A DNA stretch of 64,000 nt from Congeria kusceri (taxonomy: Eukaryota > Mollusca > Bivalvia > Myida > Dreissenidae), in contig JAPFQT010000167.1 in NCBI GenBank assembly GCA_027627225.1, positions 97,501-161,500 of the forward strand, given 5' to 3'. The position numbers were made by a program, and so were the translations under genes. A model generated the notes under the pieces. The model was not told the origin of the DNA, made no database searches, and worked only from the letters and a program-made list of their open reading frames with translations. Below are positions 12,018 through 23,649 of this stretch, piece after piece; position 1 is the first letter of the stretch; each line of letters opens with the position of its first letter.

Positions 12018-12915
12018 GATGTTGTTTGGCGTCGGTGTGTGATGTGTTTTGGTGTCGGCGTGTTATATGTTTTTTTCGGCGCGTTGTGTGGTTTTGGCGT
12101 CGACAAGTGATGTGGTTTTGGTACAGGCTCATTCTGTGATTTTGGTGTCGGCGTGATATGTGGTGTTTGTGTCGGAGGATTATGTCACCTTTGTGTAGGC
12201 TTGTTGTGTGTTTGTTTGTGTCGGCGTGTTATATGGTTTTTGTGTCGGCTTGTTATGTGGTTTTTGTGTCGGTGTGTTATGTGGTTTTAATGTCGACGCG
12301 TTATGCGGTTTTTGTGTGGGCTTGTTATATGGTTGTTGCGTCGGCTTGTTATGTGGTTTTGGTGTCGGCGTGTTATGTGTTTTTGGTGTCGACGTGGTAT
12401 GCGTTTTTAGCGTCGACTTGCTATATTGTTTTGTCGTCGGCGTGTTATGTGGTGTTTATGTGGTTTTGGCGTCGACGTGTTATGCGGTTTTGGGAGTCGG
12501 CGTTTAATGTTGTTTTGGCGTCGACGTGTTTGTCGACGTTTTATGTGGTTTATGTCTTAGCGTGTTATGTGGTTTTAGTGTGAGCGTGTTGTGTGGTTTT
12601 GATGAAGATGTTTTATGTGGTTGTGGTGTCGGCGTGTTATGTGATTTTAATGAAGATGTGTAATGTGTTTTATGCATCGGCGTGTTATGTGGTTTAAGTG
12701 TCAGAGCAGTGTGTGGTTTTGATGAAGATGTGTTATTTTGATTTGGTGTTGGCGTGATATGTCGTTTTTGTTTCGGCGTGTTATGTGATGTTTGCGTTGG
12801 TGCATTATGTGGTATTGCCTTTCGGCATGTTATGTGATTTTGGTATCAGCCTGTTATGTGATTTTGGCGTTGGCGTTGGCGTGCTATGTAGTTTTGGTGT
12901 CGGCGAGTTTTGTAT
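12018..12915. repeat. minisatellite, 24-bp unit, ~37 copies
   Basis: The unit is close to GTGTTATGTGGTTTTGGTGTCGGC with many substitutions. Because 24 is a multiple of three the + strand keeps frames repeating an 8-residue pattern (CYVVLVSA-like), giving spurious hydrophobic ORFs at 12158-12583 and 12208-12507. No gene is implied. Confidence 0.9.
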
Positions 12916-12929
12916 CCTGTATGTGTTCA

Positions 12930-13835
12930 GCAGCTAACGAATCGGTTACACAATATGAAACCCTCTCTGGCTAATAGCATGCTTAATTCGTAAACGACTT
13001 GTCGTTTTGCAAAGGAAAATCAAAATGTTTGTCTCCGCAGTTTGCTTTTTTCATCTCAATAGACCATAACTTCACACACCAATTTGTATTACGTAACTGC
13101 CTATGTAAAATGTGTAAGTATAAATTATTAGTAGAATTGCGATTTGTTTTACTCCAGTTGCATTTTGATTTAAATTTACTATCAGTATTCGCGCATTATG
13201 GTTTTTAATTATACTTTCACCTCTAGTTAAATTCATCTACATTATGGAAACAATTGCTTTTGTTAAATTTGCCACATAATTGTGTGTGTACGTATATTAG
13301 GATCCAGTGCACGCGCATTATGGTTAAAGTATACATGCATTAAGCACTAGTTAACTTAACTTCAGTTATGTGATATACAACCATACGCCAAGTTGTTTTA
13401 TGAAGTGTCAGTATCCTTCAAATAGAAACAGTCAATGAATAACTTAAGGGCCCTCTTCACGGTAATCCTTCAAATCTTGATTTATTAAACAAAGTTTTAC
13501 GTATATATGTGTCTTCTTTACTGCTTTATAAACTTTTCTGCAATGTTGGTCACAATCTTGGGATAGAGTATTATAGGACCATATTTTTCACAAATCACAA
13601 TTTTCTAATATATTCTAGTTCGAGAGGTTATTTAATAATCCACAATAGGACGTGCAAAGACTTTGTACATACGATCGGATGCATGTATTGGTTAATATCC
13701 CAATAACTTGATGTACGTACGTATGAACGTACGCGAGTACATATATATTTATGTCCTAATTAGACCGTACAAACGTATTGACAAACGATTAAGCGCATGC
13801 ACTCTTAAGTAGTTCCTAACTAGGGCGTAGTCTCT
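12930..13835. other. right flank of the repeat, then non-coding DNA
   Basis: CGAATCGGTTA at about 12937 matches about 6043, and the palindromic word AACGACTTGTCGTT followed by TTGCAAAGG at 12993 matches 6845. These mark the second copy of the 5.4-6.9 kb repeat. From 13020 on, only AT-rich DNA is seen. Confidence 0.45.
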
Positions 13836-13985
13836 CATAGTGATGACAATACCGATGATGACGTTAAGTATAATGATAATAACTGTGATGACGAAAATAA
13901 TGATAATGACGATGATGACGATGATGATGACGACGATGGTGGTGATTATGGTGATGATGATGATGATAATGATAATGATGATGAC

Positions 13986-14017
<32 letters not shown>

Positions 14018-14165
14018 CGGTGACGATGAAGATGATGATGGGGATGATGATGATGATGATAATGATGATGATGATGATGATGATGATGATTATGATGGTG
14101 ATTATGATGATGATGATGATTATGATGATAATTATGACGATTACGATGATGATGATGATTATTAC
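13836..14165. repeat. GAT/GAC trinucleotide microsatellite
   Basis: About 330 bp of near-pure GAT repeats with GAC, AAT and GGT variants. The resulting Met/Ile/Thr-only frame is an artefact. Confidence 0.95.
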
Positions 14166-15301
14166 TGTATAATTATGCTCTAAATAATGATATCATCGCT
14201 TGTCGCGATACAATTTCTCCATAAAATATGTGAAAAATGTGATCCGTATGCATACCCCCTTTTTGGCCAATCACATTATTCACACTTATAAATGTGACAA
14301 TTGTCATCCTATTTTTCACAGGAGTGTGAAAAATATTATTTGTGAAAAATATGATCCTTCAGAGCATGTTCTATATCCTAAAACCTCAGCCTACAGGCGC
14401 CACACAGAGATGTGATTTATTATCCAATTATAGCCCCACATAATAAAATTCCAAGGAAATTTTACATTGTTTGATAACATGTTTAGCAGTTTGTCGAGTT
14501 TTTACAGTTCAACATACAACAATGGCTTCATCTTGGAAGATACTGACTAATGAATTTCTGTTCATTAGAATAAATGTTTTTAAATGACACAGGGACTTCC
14601 ATATTAAAATCATTACAATACATAATATGGTCCTCATGTATTCCTTCTGGCTATTCTGAGTTATCACCCATCGTCTTCCTACCATACTATCTCTTCTAAT
14701 TTGTTTAACAAAAACACAAATTAATCATTAATAAACAAACACAGAGCGATAGTCTTCAAATTGTTGAAAAGGAAAGGAAATAACAGTATTTTATCAACCA
14801 TGGCTGATCATGTAAACAGGCGTGATCTTCTCCTTCTGTATTTTACACTCTATGCTTTATTTACCCAGGTGTATCGTGTAGACGGGCCTTTACCGTTGGA
14901 CTGAATATTTATGTATCGTATGTCAATGAAACGCTTGGATTGAAGGTATTTGCACCATTTTTGTAGATGATTGCACAAATGCGTATTATTATATCAAACA
15001 AATAGCGTAAACCTATTGTATTAAGACGTGATTTATAGTGTTGTGTTATGTTTTGTATTGCCATGTTAAGGGTGTGCGTATGCGTCTTCAGATGACTGAA
15101 ATGAGTGTTGGATTCATGGCACGCACTGTGCTGGCAACAGCGACCAATTACGCAAACAACTAAGGTTGACATTCGAGTTCACAGTATTATTTTTTTATTT
15201 TCATTTTAACAGAGAAATAGCACGTTTTTGATTCTGCATATATATGTAATTGTACAATACCTGTATATCACGATACCATACACTTATTCACCCTTACATA
15301 G
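14166..15301. other. non-coding DNA with short direct repeats
   Basis: 14200-14360 contains TGTGAAAAATGTGATCC, later repeated as TGTGAAAAATATGATCC, with CACATT/AATGTG inversions, suggesting a small degenerate repeat. The rest shows nothing recognisable. Confidence 0.4.
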
Positions 15302-15375
15302 TGGTTATCCAAAACCGAAAGTGCGGTGCAAAGAGTCGGATGAGATATTAATTCCTGGAACAACAACCTTGACAA
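15302..15375 (+). CDS. possible extracellular-domain exon
   Basis: A 74-nt interval between TTACATAG and GTGAGT. The only frame without a stop (phase 2 in, phase 1 out) reads GYPKPKVRCKESDEILIPGT and then TLT. GYPKPxVxC resembles the B-C strand region of an immunoglobulin-like domain, so an ectodomain exon of the receptor-like gene downstream is possible. The acceptor is poor in pyrimidines, the match is short, and no exon linking it to 17.1 kb was found. Treat it as a suggestion. Confidence 0.2.
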
Positions 15376-17101
15376 GTGAGTTATTTGTCAACATTTGCAA
15401 GACTGATAATTAATATTTAATCATTCTATACGAATTATTTGTATCTAGTAATACATATGACAAGGCAAATATCATTGCAGGAAACACATGGCCATTATGC
15501 TGTATTCCAAAAATAAAATTCAACTACACTGTTTTAATATTGATCTTCTTGAATTGTATACTGTGACAATGTAGAATAGCAAAAAGATGTGCATTTGAAT
15601 TTGTTAAAACAGACCGGTTTGTATTTATTTAAAAACATAAATACACAAATTTGCATTGCGGAAAACGGTCCAACGCATTAAAAATACAGATGTTTTGATA
15701 AATCTGCACACATTTGTAAAATTTGACTGCTAAACTGATGTCAGGCTGAAATTCAATTTACGTAAACTCAAGTTTGTAGAATTATAGATCAACGATGCAT
15801 ACAAAACATTATCCATATGCGAGTGTCCGCACGTGTTGATAAATGACACTCCTAGCCGTGTTTTTGACCAGCAGAACCTGAAGGATTAAAGCATGCATTC
15901 CGCTTATACAAATCATAATGCTGAAAGAGTTTCTAAGCAAACAAAACTCATCAACAGTTATGCTCTACAAGTAGCTACGTGCACCCGTGATGGAATAACC
16001 GGTAAAAACGCTAACTGCTAGCCATTTAACCGATATATGTTTGTATTATGGGAAACATTCGAACATGTTGTGACAGCATATGCACATAAAACTAAAACAT
16101 ACATATAGGAGTATACGCAATCGTACCAAATTGGACCTCGTTGTTTCTCTTCTCGGCCGTGATTACGAGCGGTCAACGATCTATAATCGCTATTGAAGTA
16201 GGGTATGGCTACATCACGTTGGTTTTGATTCAATTATATTGACACAATAGGCATTTATCTTTTTTTCATATTTTGCAGAGCGGTTGTGTATGCATTTTGC
16301 ATCAAACTTTACTATTTATAGCGTCATGTATACATTGTACTGTTTCTAGATAAAGTAATATATAAAGCTTAAATGTTGGCGTTATCTGTACGTATAAGAA
16401 ATACTCTTTATTTGAATATTGTGCACAATCTTCATCCATAAATATATACTAAATCCACGCATTCCCAGCATATTTTAGTTTCACAGTGACTCAGTACAAT
16501 TGGAATGGGAGAAACCGTTGGGATCCCCTCGAAGTAATACTCTCTACAAATATAGATTTAGTGAAGTCCCCTACTTTCGCTTTCAAAACCATGAAGTAAC
16601 ATATGGTTGTTATAACATTACATTATATTAGTCGTTTTCTGTTCCCAATATGTAGCGTATTATCAGGACAAAAGTTTAATCAGAAATAATTAGACATGTG
16701 TCCGTAGGACACGGATGCTCCGACATTCCGCTGGTTGTTACAAAACTCTGCTGGCGTTAGAAAGAACCGCGCGAAAATACCCCGGTGCACAAGTTCACAT
16801 GTTGACGAATATGCTTATAAATTTTAATCGCTCTAGCAGTTATACTATTTGAGTTACGCGCGACACAAAAATCCGACGGGACGGACGGGGGATAAGGGCA
16901 AGTCTATATGCCCCCCCCCCCCCTCTAAATGTGGGGGAGCATAAAAATAGGACACTTGAAAACTAAGACTCTACATTCAAATATGTATATATAGGCAAAA
17001 GCATGCATACAAACCCTTGAACATGTAATATATGCATTGGATAGTTTAGATTTCAACTTTAATATTAATAGTTATGCGTTGAAAAATCATTTTTCTTACA
17101 G
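15376..17101. other. non-coding DNA
   Basis: No gene seen. A C-rich tract lies near 16908-16923 within a G/C-rich patch (16850-16960) that resembles the end of a degenerate dispersed repeat. Confidence 0.4.
16905..16924. repeat. poly-C tract
   Basis: An uninterrupted C homopolymer of about 15 nt, preceded by GGGACGGACGGGGGATAAGG and followed by a GTGGGGG word, in otherwise AT-rich DNA. Confidence 0.8.
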
Positions 17102-17177
17102 TTTCAATATGTGTTTTATAATTGTAACGAGACCCATTTTGGTTTTATTAGTGATTGATTCTATTTACACCTGCTCT
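17102..17177 (+). CDS. possible transmembrane exon
   Basis: A 76-nt interval after a good acceptor (TTTTCTTACAG) with donor GTAAAA. In the one open phase (2 in, 0 out) it encodes a hydrophobic stretch ending PILVLLVIDSIYTCS. The phase-0 exit matches the phase-0 entry of the basic, Cys-rich exon at 17714. Against it, the stretch holds an Arg and a Pro, and the upstream connection is missing. It is the best membrane-segment candidate that I can see before the cytoplasmic exons. Confidence 0.22.
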
Positions 17178-17713
17178 GTAAAATCTGCAGGACATGTGCT
17201 AGCTATTTCATTAATTTCAAAATTACAAATTAGTGCTACTTATTGTGTTCATATCATTCATATCACGTTACATAATGTTTATTGAGGCAATATAACGCAT
17301 TTTATTTGAGGAATTTGTTGAAGTCGTTTTATGAGTATTTTTGTAACAGAAAGAGGACGGCGAATACATTTAAAAGACGAATTATTTAAACGGTTTACAT
17401 AAACAGGGAAATGATAAAGGAATATGTCGATGAGCAGAGCAACACCATCAGAAATAACGCCACAATACAAATTGTATAAGAATGCAGTTTGATAAAATTT
17501 CGTACACAACAATGAAACTAAACACTATTCCGATAGAAATCCAGACAGAACACTGTTTGAATTGGACGATGTAACTAATGTTTTATTTTTGGTTTTCAGA
17601 TATACATATTGCAAATCGATTGATTAATGTGTGTGAATAAGACGTCAGACTCATAACAAACCCATGTTATTGTACAATTAATTCCAAATTGTAATTTCAT
17701 ATTTTTAATACAG

Positions 17714-17765
17714 AGTAGAGCCATGCTTTCGTTGTGTCAAAGGTTCAAAAGAAGATTGTGTTGCT
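17714..17765 (+). CDS. candidate exon 1: basic, Cys-containing juxtamembrane segment
   Basis: 52 nt between TTTTTAATACAG and GTAAGTG, phase 0 in, phase 1 out. It reads SRAMLSLCQRFKRRLCC, a basic stop-transfer-like run with cysteines that could be palmitoylated. Its last base joins the next candidate exon (18338) to give a continuing S-S-C-C-R-C-C run, which supports the pair as adjacent exons of one membrane protein. Confidence 0.45.
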
Positions 17766-18337
17766 GTAAGTGTACTTTCGTTTCATTATCGTTACCCTAG
17801 TTTTATTATTTATCTTCGGGATTCGCTCGTTGAATGTCTATGTGTAATATTGTTGCTGCCATTCGTTGCAAAAAAAAAGTTAAAACGGCAGATATTTGGT
17901 ATCGCCGCCATAGGAAAGACGACAACAATATGACTATTAAAAATAACACATAACGTACATTGGAGGATGCATGCAGCGCAAGCTTATATACGACCAGGAA
18001 TACATATTGCACATGAATATACAACCGCGTTGACTTTTCGAAAGAAAGTACATACCTATTTATTGGGCAACATATGTATACAACTAACAGATATTAGATA
18101 ATGCGGCATACAAAGGTAACTTATTCTCATAATGCAACGCCTCCTGATTTATAAAGCGTATATACATGTGTCAGTATAGTCCAAATATTGTTTTCAAAGG
18201 GTATGACTGTCAGTATAACGTATTGCAACTTAAAAAATGACTTGAACTTAAAGCGGGTGTATTCCAGAAACAGTGCGTCATTTCCTAATTCGAAATGCAT
18301 TTTCCGTCCGGTACATGTATGCACATTGTTTTTTCAG

Positions 18338-18376
18338 CATCGTGCTGTCGTTGTTGCGCACCTGAATCGGACCCAG
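18338..18376 (+). CDS. candidate exon 2: Cys cluster
   Basis: 39 nt, acceptor TTGTTTTTTCAG, donor GTAAGA, phase 1-1. With the preceding T it reads SSCCRCCAPESDP. The Cys cluster directly after a basic run suggests membrane-proximal cytoplasmic sequence. The 3' splice junction region recurs in decayed form at about 18490-18540 (CCCAGGTGAGAC and following words), so this exon end was locally duplicated. Confidence 0.5.
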
Positions 18377-18454
18377 GTAAGACAAACGAATTTCTAACAA
18401 ATATTCGAACCATGTTTTGATACGTTGCATTGATGTTTTGATGTTGTATTGAAT

Positions 18455-18900
18455 TTATTTCGTCTCACTTGGCTCAATCTGTTCGTTAAGTGATTTTACC
18501 GACGATTTTGCCCAGGTGAGACACACGAATTTCTAACAAACATTAACAACATTTTGTTTTGATATTTTGCATTGATGTTTTGACTTACAGTATTGAATTT
18601 ATTTCGTCGTGTAGTAGAAATATATGTATTTGCTAATTGCATAATATTTTGCTATAAGCCATTCTTCATCGTAGAATTGTGTTTTGTGTGTGTGTGTTTA
18701 TTTTTGTCAATCTATGTATCGTTGTTGTTTGCTTTTCTTAACAAAATGATGACTAAACATAAATCATGTTTTCTGAGTTTTCACCTTCGCTCATGGGTTT
18801 CATTAAGACGACCTCATTAGTCTCCCTTGGTTCAATTTGTTCGTTCAGAGATTTGACCGTCGACTAAATTTATACACAAAACTTTGGCGGAATAAGTTTA
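18455..18900. repeat. decayed repeats of exon-intron modules
   Basis: GCCCAGGTGAGACACACGAATTTCTAAC at about 18505 repeats the exon 2 donor region (CCCAGGTAAGACAAACGAATTTCTAAC, read in two parts). The words TCTC-CTTGG-TCAAT-TGTTCGTT and GATTT-ACCG-CGA occur at 18466 and 18817, and a diverged version occurs at 26245. This is intronic evidence that whole modules were copied. Confidence 0.45.
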
Positions 18901-19231
18901 TGTTACTTCCGGTATTATTTGTCCATTTAGCATTGCAAAAATGCATTCCTAGAAAAGAATAGCAAATGTATTTACAGTTGTATAAATATTTTTTTAAAGT
19001 AATAATTCCCATGTACTATGATTAATTCACTACATATGTTGGTATGTGTGTACAAATTTATTCTAACACGATACTTTGCTAATTTTTCTATAGACAAATA
19101 AAAATATTATCGTTGTTAAACTACCCAATAAACGACGAATAAGTACCGGTTCTGTGCGTAACATGGTAAAAATAGTTATAATTACAAAAATATATGTCAA
19201 ATCATGTTTGAATCGAAATATTGTTCGCATT

Positions 19232-19375
19232 ATCGTTGTTTATCGGCCAATAAACAATTCTTTGTCGTTCTGATGCGTTGCTATTAAACAGCTCGGTATT
19301 ACGCTCTCGTGGCTTAATTCATACGCATCAGAACTCCCAATCGTTGTTTTAAAGTATTGGCCGATAAACAGCGAT
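19232..19375. mobile_element. MITE (GTTTATCGGCCAAT family), copy 1
   Basis: The terminal inverted repeats ATCGTTGTTTATCGGCCAATA and TATTGGCCGATAAACAGCGAT differ at one position or so. Inner arms GTTCTGATGCG and CGCATCAGAAC pair as well. It is 144 bp long with no coding capacity. Further copies lie at 22543-22686 and 29040-29176. Confidence 0.8.
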
Positions 19376-19675
19376 ATATCGAAAATTATTTCTTAAGTTA
19401 ATGTTTAAGCGCACCACGTGTGAGATGTACATGTTGTAATTTTTTTTTAAACTGTTTGTTTATTTGTTAAACATGGCAACCTTCTATCGGATGCACCTGA
19501 AAACGTATTGCTCGATACATTTATACGTTGTAGTATATTGCCAAGAATACATTCTCTCATATCGGCAGTAAAAAGAAATACGCTCGTAATACACCATTTT
19601 GTGATTCTAAATGAAGTATGAGTGATATTTTGTAATTATTTTCAATAATTTAAAGTGGTTTCATATTAATTTCAG

Positions 19676-19699
19676 CGTCAGAACAAGTGGGTGGTAGAA
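19676..19699 (+). CDS. candidate 24-nt exon 3, copy D1
   Basis: Acceptor TTAATTTCAG, donor GTAAGTG, phase 1-1. With a preceding G it reads ASEQVGGR. The same 24 nt recur at 22979 (identical) and 27074 (one synonymous change, GGT to GGC), each with a GTAAGTG donor. The exon is more conserved in the third copy than its introns, which suggests selection. Confidence 0.5.
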
Positions 19700-19847
19700 G
19701 TAAGTGCTGTGTTGCTATATTTATAAAGAAAAACACGCATCTGATACTTATGTAGTTTAATATGAAGTTTAATTGATATCAAATATATGTACGTACATTT
19801 AAGTCGATTTACATAATCACAAAAGTCTCTAAATTATTTCTTTGCAA

Positions 19848-19865
19848 GAAGTGCGATTTGCAGCT
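19848..19865 (+). pseudogene. 18-nt exon 4, copy D1, acceptor damaged
   Basis: Homologous to the 18-nt exon at 27237 and keeping its GTAAGTG donor, but the AG expected just before it reads AA. The nearest AG (19847-19848) would give a 17-nt, frame-shifting exon. Probably skipped in this copy. Confidence 0.4.
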
Positions 19866-20082
19866 GTAAGTGAAGTAGGTCTAACATTGTTAAAAACTTT
19901 GTCTTAATTTTAAATATTATATTATTTAGTGCAATAGTCTTTGAAAACAATAGTGAATATAGTTTATATGTGATTATTAAACGTTGTCAATTAGATATAA
20001 TATAACAAAGAGGGTGAAGAGTTATATAAATGGGTGTTTATATAAGATATTATATTATAATGCATCATTGTTTTTGTAATAG

Positions 20083-20115
20083 TTCGGACCGACACATATT
20101 TAGAGGAAGGTTCAG
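20083..20115 (+). CDS. candidate 33-nt exon 5, copy D1
   Basis: Acceptor TTTTTGTAATAG, donor GTAACG, phase 1-1, encoding (x)RTDTYLEEGS. The Tyr in an acidic setting resembles a phosphorylation site. The D2 copy at 23393 keeps the phase, the length and the DTYLExGS core with several amino-acid changes. Confidence 0.45.
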
Positions 20116-20340
20116 GTAACGATTTGTTTTTATTTTTATTCATTTCATTTCATACTCGCCTAGCAATTTCGATAGATATTCCGCAAGTTAAACCTCGATG
20201 TGGTACAAGACGGCAACGATGCCACAACGCGACATATAAAATTTTACTGTCTGCAGATCTTACACTTTCTAAAACGTGGACACATGCAATTTGGACGAAA
20301 AAAGTCCAAATTGTGTGTGTCATTCCCCCGTGTCTATAAA

Positions 20341-20549
20341 AAATTGTATACAGTGATATCGCCCAAATGTCGCATTCTCGTATCGACGCGGTCTTGTACA
20401 CAACGATAAGTATCGCCCAAAATCTCGAACAGTCGCATCGACGCGGTCTTGTACACAGCGAATATTATCGCCCAAATGTCCCATCCTAGCACTGTGTGCA
20501 GACTGCGACGATGCGATAATTTGGCGATAAGTATCGCTGTGTACAATTT
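20341..20549. mobile_element. TIR-bounded array with 55-bp units, copy D1
   Basis: The ends (AAATTGTATACAGTGATATC... and its inverse ending ...TGTACAATTT) pair over about 34 nt. Inside are two 55-bp units starting CG(C/T)ATCGACGCGGTCTTGTAC at 20379 and 20434. The D2 counterpart has three units. It is a non-autonomous element with internal tandem repeats. Antisense frames of up to 90 codons here follow from the repeats. Confidence 0.6.
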
Positions 20550-20734
20550 CACGAAATTTGGACGAAGTTTGCGTTTCCATAACATTTCTCATTGCGATAT
20601 TTGCAAAAATGAAAGTTAAAAATTAACATCGCCTTGTTGTCGCCCCGGTCAAACGCAGGGGTTTATTCAGGATTACGTAGAAAAACAAAAACACATCATT
20701 AAAGCGTCTAGGACGATAAACTACATTATGACAT

Positions 20735-21408
20735 ACTCACCTTGTAACGTGCCATTGTCGATATATATTTAAACAGATTTTTAACTTTCGTTTCTAAATA
20801 AGTAAATCGGTTTAAATTCGCTGAATTAGTGTTATTGCTGCTGATTTGTATCGCTTTTGTTACTTTTGAAGGTTAATGGCTATACGAAGATTAACTTTTA
20901 AAACTATTCTTCTTAAATTAAGTTTTACTTTTAAAATAGCATAATGGGTCTTATGACCGCTATTGACAGTTAATGCTGTGGATTAAGAATTTAAAAATAA
21001 CCATGAATTACCAGGTTTAAGTAATTTCATTGCATTAATAAGTAGTATAACACTTATTAAACATATCCAACTTTTTGTAGCATAATCGTTTCTAGCCTTA
21101 TCGAGCTAATCAAGAATGCGTCTGCTCTGTCAAGCGCTTAAAGGGTCGAGCGAGAATCGATCAATATGTTCGGCGATTTTCTGAAGATCGCCGGAAAATT
21201 GCTTGAAGCGATTCGTTTTATAGCCTTATCATCAAAACTAAATAATTGAATGCTATACATTACAAGGCCGGGAAGTGCATTCTGACGCATATCGAAGAAA
21301 TTTCATCAGGCATAAAATCGATATAGAACATATAGGCAGTGTTTTACTGCTACTATTTCGGTTTTATTAAAGGTTTCTCGGGATTTTTGCAAATTATTTC
21401 GGAAACTC
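20735..21408. other. segment present in D1 only
   Basis: In D2 the flanks ATTATGACATA and ATTTCTTA-CAATC are adjacent (24090-24110). In D1 they are about 670 bp apart. I cannot tell insertion from deletion: no target-site duplication is evident. Confidence 0.6.
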
Positions 21409-21765
21409 CAATTTCTTACCAATTAACTGAGACAATTTTATTTAAATTTCGAAAAAGGGAACATAACAATTTTGTTTTTCTGTTGTGTTTATTTCTATTT
21501 ACTGCAATGATTCCGTATTAATTCTGAATTAGCTACTTTTATATAAAGAGTTAAGTTTTTTTGTGGCTTTCCCTCTTATTATATGCATACATATGTTAAC
21601 ATACGTACTGATTTCACTAAAAATATAATATACGCGTCTAAACTACGGTAACCTTAATTATAATTAGCAAACAAATTAAAATGTTGTGTAGTATTGCGTT
21701 TTCATGAACATGATCATAATGTGACATAATCCCTCTGACTGTCCAGATAGTCCCTGATAACAGAT

Positions 21766-21780
21766 GGGGTGGGAGGGGGG
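21766..21780 (+). other. G-run tract (possible G-quadruplex), copy D1
   Basis: GGGG-T-GGG-A-GGGGGG. The D2 counterpart at 24453 is longer. Confidence 0.5.
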
Positions 21781-22542
21781 TCAGATAACCATCTTTATGA
21801 CAGGGTCATAAATCTTATCTGATTATGTTGGCGGGTCCATAGCTGAAGAGTCAAGCTAAAGTTATTTTGGCAGCTGAGGAAGTTTCTTCCATATGACAAA
21901 TAAATCAGTGCAGAATACTATTTATTCTCAATATTTGTAAAAAGTACCAATATGCGCAAACAAACGTTCAGTGAAAAATTTCAAAAAAATCCAGCAGTAA
22001 CAATCGCCGGTTTAGATTTTTGATTTAAATATCATAATTATGTCGGTAATATTTGATTTGATATGAACCGCATACATGTAATTATACTTAGTAAGAGAAA
22101 ACAGGTAGTCCTGTTTATTTCCTAATTATCGCCTTATTATCACATTTTGTTTACATAATAACTATAAAGTGTTGCCGGTACTGAATTAGAGAACTCAAAG
22201 ATTGGCAACTTTTTTCGCGAAAAACATAACTGTTAAGAAGTTTTATATGCGATATAATTTTTTAAGACGCATAGCACAAGCATGGAACGCTCATTAAGAT
22301 TTCGTAAAAATTAATTACAAATTAATGAATGAAGGTGACACTATACATGTTGGTATGTGTGTACAAATTTATTATAACACGATACTTCGCTAATTTTGCT
22401 ATCGAAAAATAACAATATTATCGTTGTTAAAATACCCAATAAACGATGAATAAGTACCGGTTCTGAGCATAACATGGTAAAAATAGTTATAATTACAAAA
22501 ACATATGTGAAATCATGTTTGAATCGAAATAATGTTCGCATT

Positions 22543-22686
22543 ATCGTTGTTTATCGGCCAATAAACAACTCTTTATCGTTCTGATGCGTTGCTATTAAAC
22601 AGCTCGGTATTACGCTCTCGTGGCTTAATTCATACGCATCAGAACTCCCAATCGTTGTTTTAAAGTATTGGCCGATAAACAGCGAT
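22543..22686. mobile_element. MITE (GTTTATCGGCCAAT family), copy 2
   Basis: Same element as 19232-19375 at the equivalent place of D2, so it was copied with the block and did not insert independently. Confidence 0.8.
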
Positions 22687-22978
22687 ATATCGAAAATTAT
22701 TTCTTAAGTTAATGTTTAAGCGCATCACGTGTGTGATGTACATGTAATTTTAAAAAAACTGTTTATTTGTTAAACATGGCAACCTTCAATCGTATGCACC
22801 TGAAAACGTATTGCTTGATACATTTATACGTTGTAGTATATTGCCAAGAATACATTCTCTCATATCGGCACTAAACAGAAATACGCTTGTAATGCACCAT
22901 TTTGTGATTCTAAATGAAGTATGAGTGATATTTTGTAATTATTTTCAATTATTTAAAGTGGCTTCATATTAATTTCAG

Positions 22979-23002
22979 CGTCAGAACAAGTGGGTGGTAG
23001 AA
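22979..23002 (+). CDS. candidate 24-nt exon 3, copy D2
   Basis: Identical to the D1 exon at 19676, with the same TTAATTTCAG acceptor and GTAAGTG donor. Encodes ASEQVGGR in phase 1. Confidence 0.5.
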
Positions 23003-23150
23003 GTAAGTGCTGTGTTGCTATATTTATATAAAAATACACGCATCTGATACTTATGTAGTTTAATATGAAGTTTAATCGATATCAAGTACATGTATGTACA
23101 TTTAAGTCGATTTACATTATCACAAAAGTCTCTAAAGTATTTCTTTGCAA

Positions 23151-23168
23151 AAAGTGCGATTTGCAGCT
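23151..23168 (+). pseudogene. 18-nt exon 4, copy D2, acceptor lost
   Basis: Counterpart of 27237-27254. The position of the acceptor AG is inside a run of five A, leaving no usable AG. The GTAAGTG donor is kept. Likely never spliced in. Confidence 0.4.
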
Positions 23169-23392
23169 GTAAGTGAAGTAGGTCTACATATGAACATTGT
23201 TAAAAACTGTGTCTTAGTTTTAAATATTATATTATTTAGTGCAATAGTCTTTGAAAACGATAGTGTATATAGTTTATATGTGATTATTAAACGTTGTCAA
23301 TTAGATATAATATAACAAAGAGGGTGAAGAGTTATATCGATGGGTGTTTATATAAGATATTATATTATAATGCATCATTGTTTTTGTAATAG

Positions 23393-23425
23393 GTCTGAAC
23401 GACACATATTTAGAGAGAGGTTCAG
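23393..23425 (+). CDS. candidate 33-nt exon 5, copy D2
   Basis: Acceptor TTTTTGTAATAG, donor GTAACG, phase 1-1, encoding (x)LNDTYLERGS. It differs from the D1 copy at several residues but keeps the Tyr, the length and an open frame. Confidence 0.45.
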
Positions 23426-23649
23426 GTAACGATTTGTTTTTATTTTTATTCATTTCATTTCATACTCGCCTAGCAATTTCCATAGATATTCCGCAAGTTA
23501 AACCTCGATGTGGTACAAGACGGCAACGATGCGACAACGTGACATATAACATTTTACTGTCTGCAGATCTTACACTTTCTAAAACGTGGACACATGCAAT
23601 TCGGACGAAACAAGTCCAAATTGTGTGTGTCATTCCCCAGTGTCTATAA

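Larger units (their letters stand above)
19027..22342. repeat. tandem segmental duplication D1 (3.3 kb)
   Basis: Nearly colinear with 22343-25038, beginning ATGTTGGTATGTGTGTACAA in both and holding the same three candidate exons, the same MITE and the same TIR-bounded array. A stretch at about 20735-21408 is present only here. Differences are scattered substitutions and small indels, indicating a fairly recent tandem duplication. Confidence 0.9.

Noticed and set aside
12158..12583. Hydrophobic 141-codon frame resembling a membrane protein
   Set aside because: The 24-bp minisatellite gives an 8-residue repeat. No gene signals.
13840..14172. Met/Ile/Thr open frame
   Set aside because: Direct translation of the GAT microsatellite.
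20150..20592. Antisense frames of 83-90 codons, with similar ones at 23644-24124
   Set aside because: They follow the 55-bp units and inverted ends of the TIR-bounded element. Frames differ between the two duplicates.
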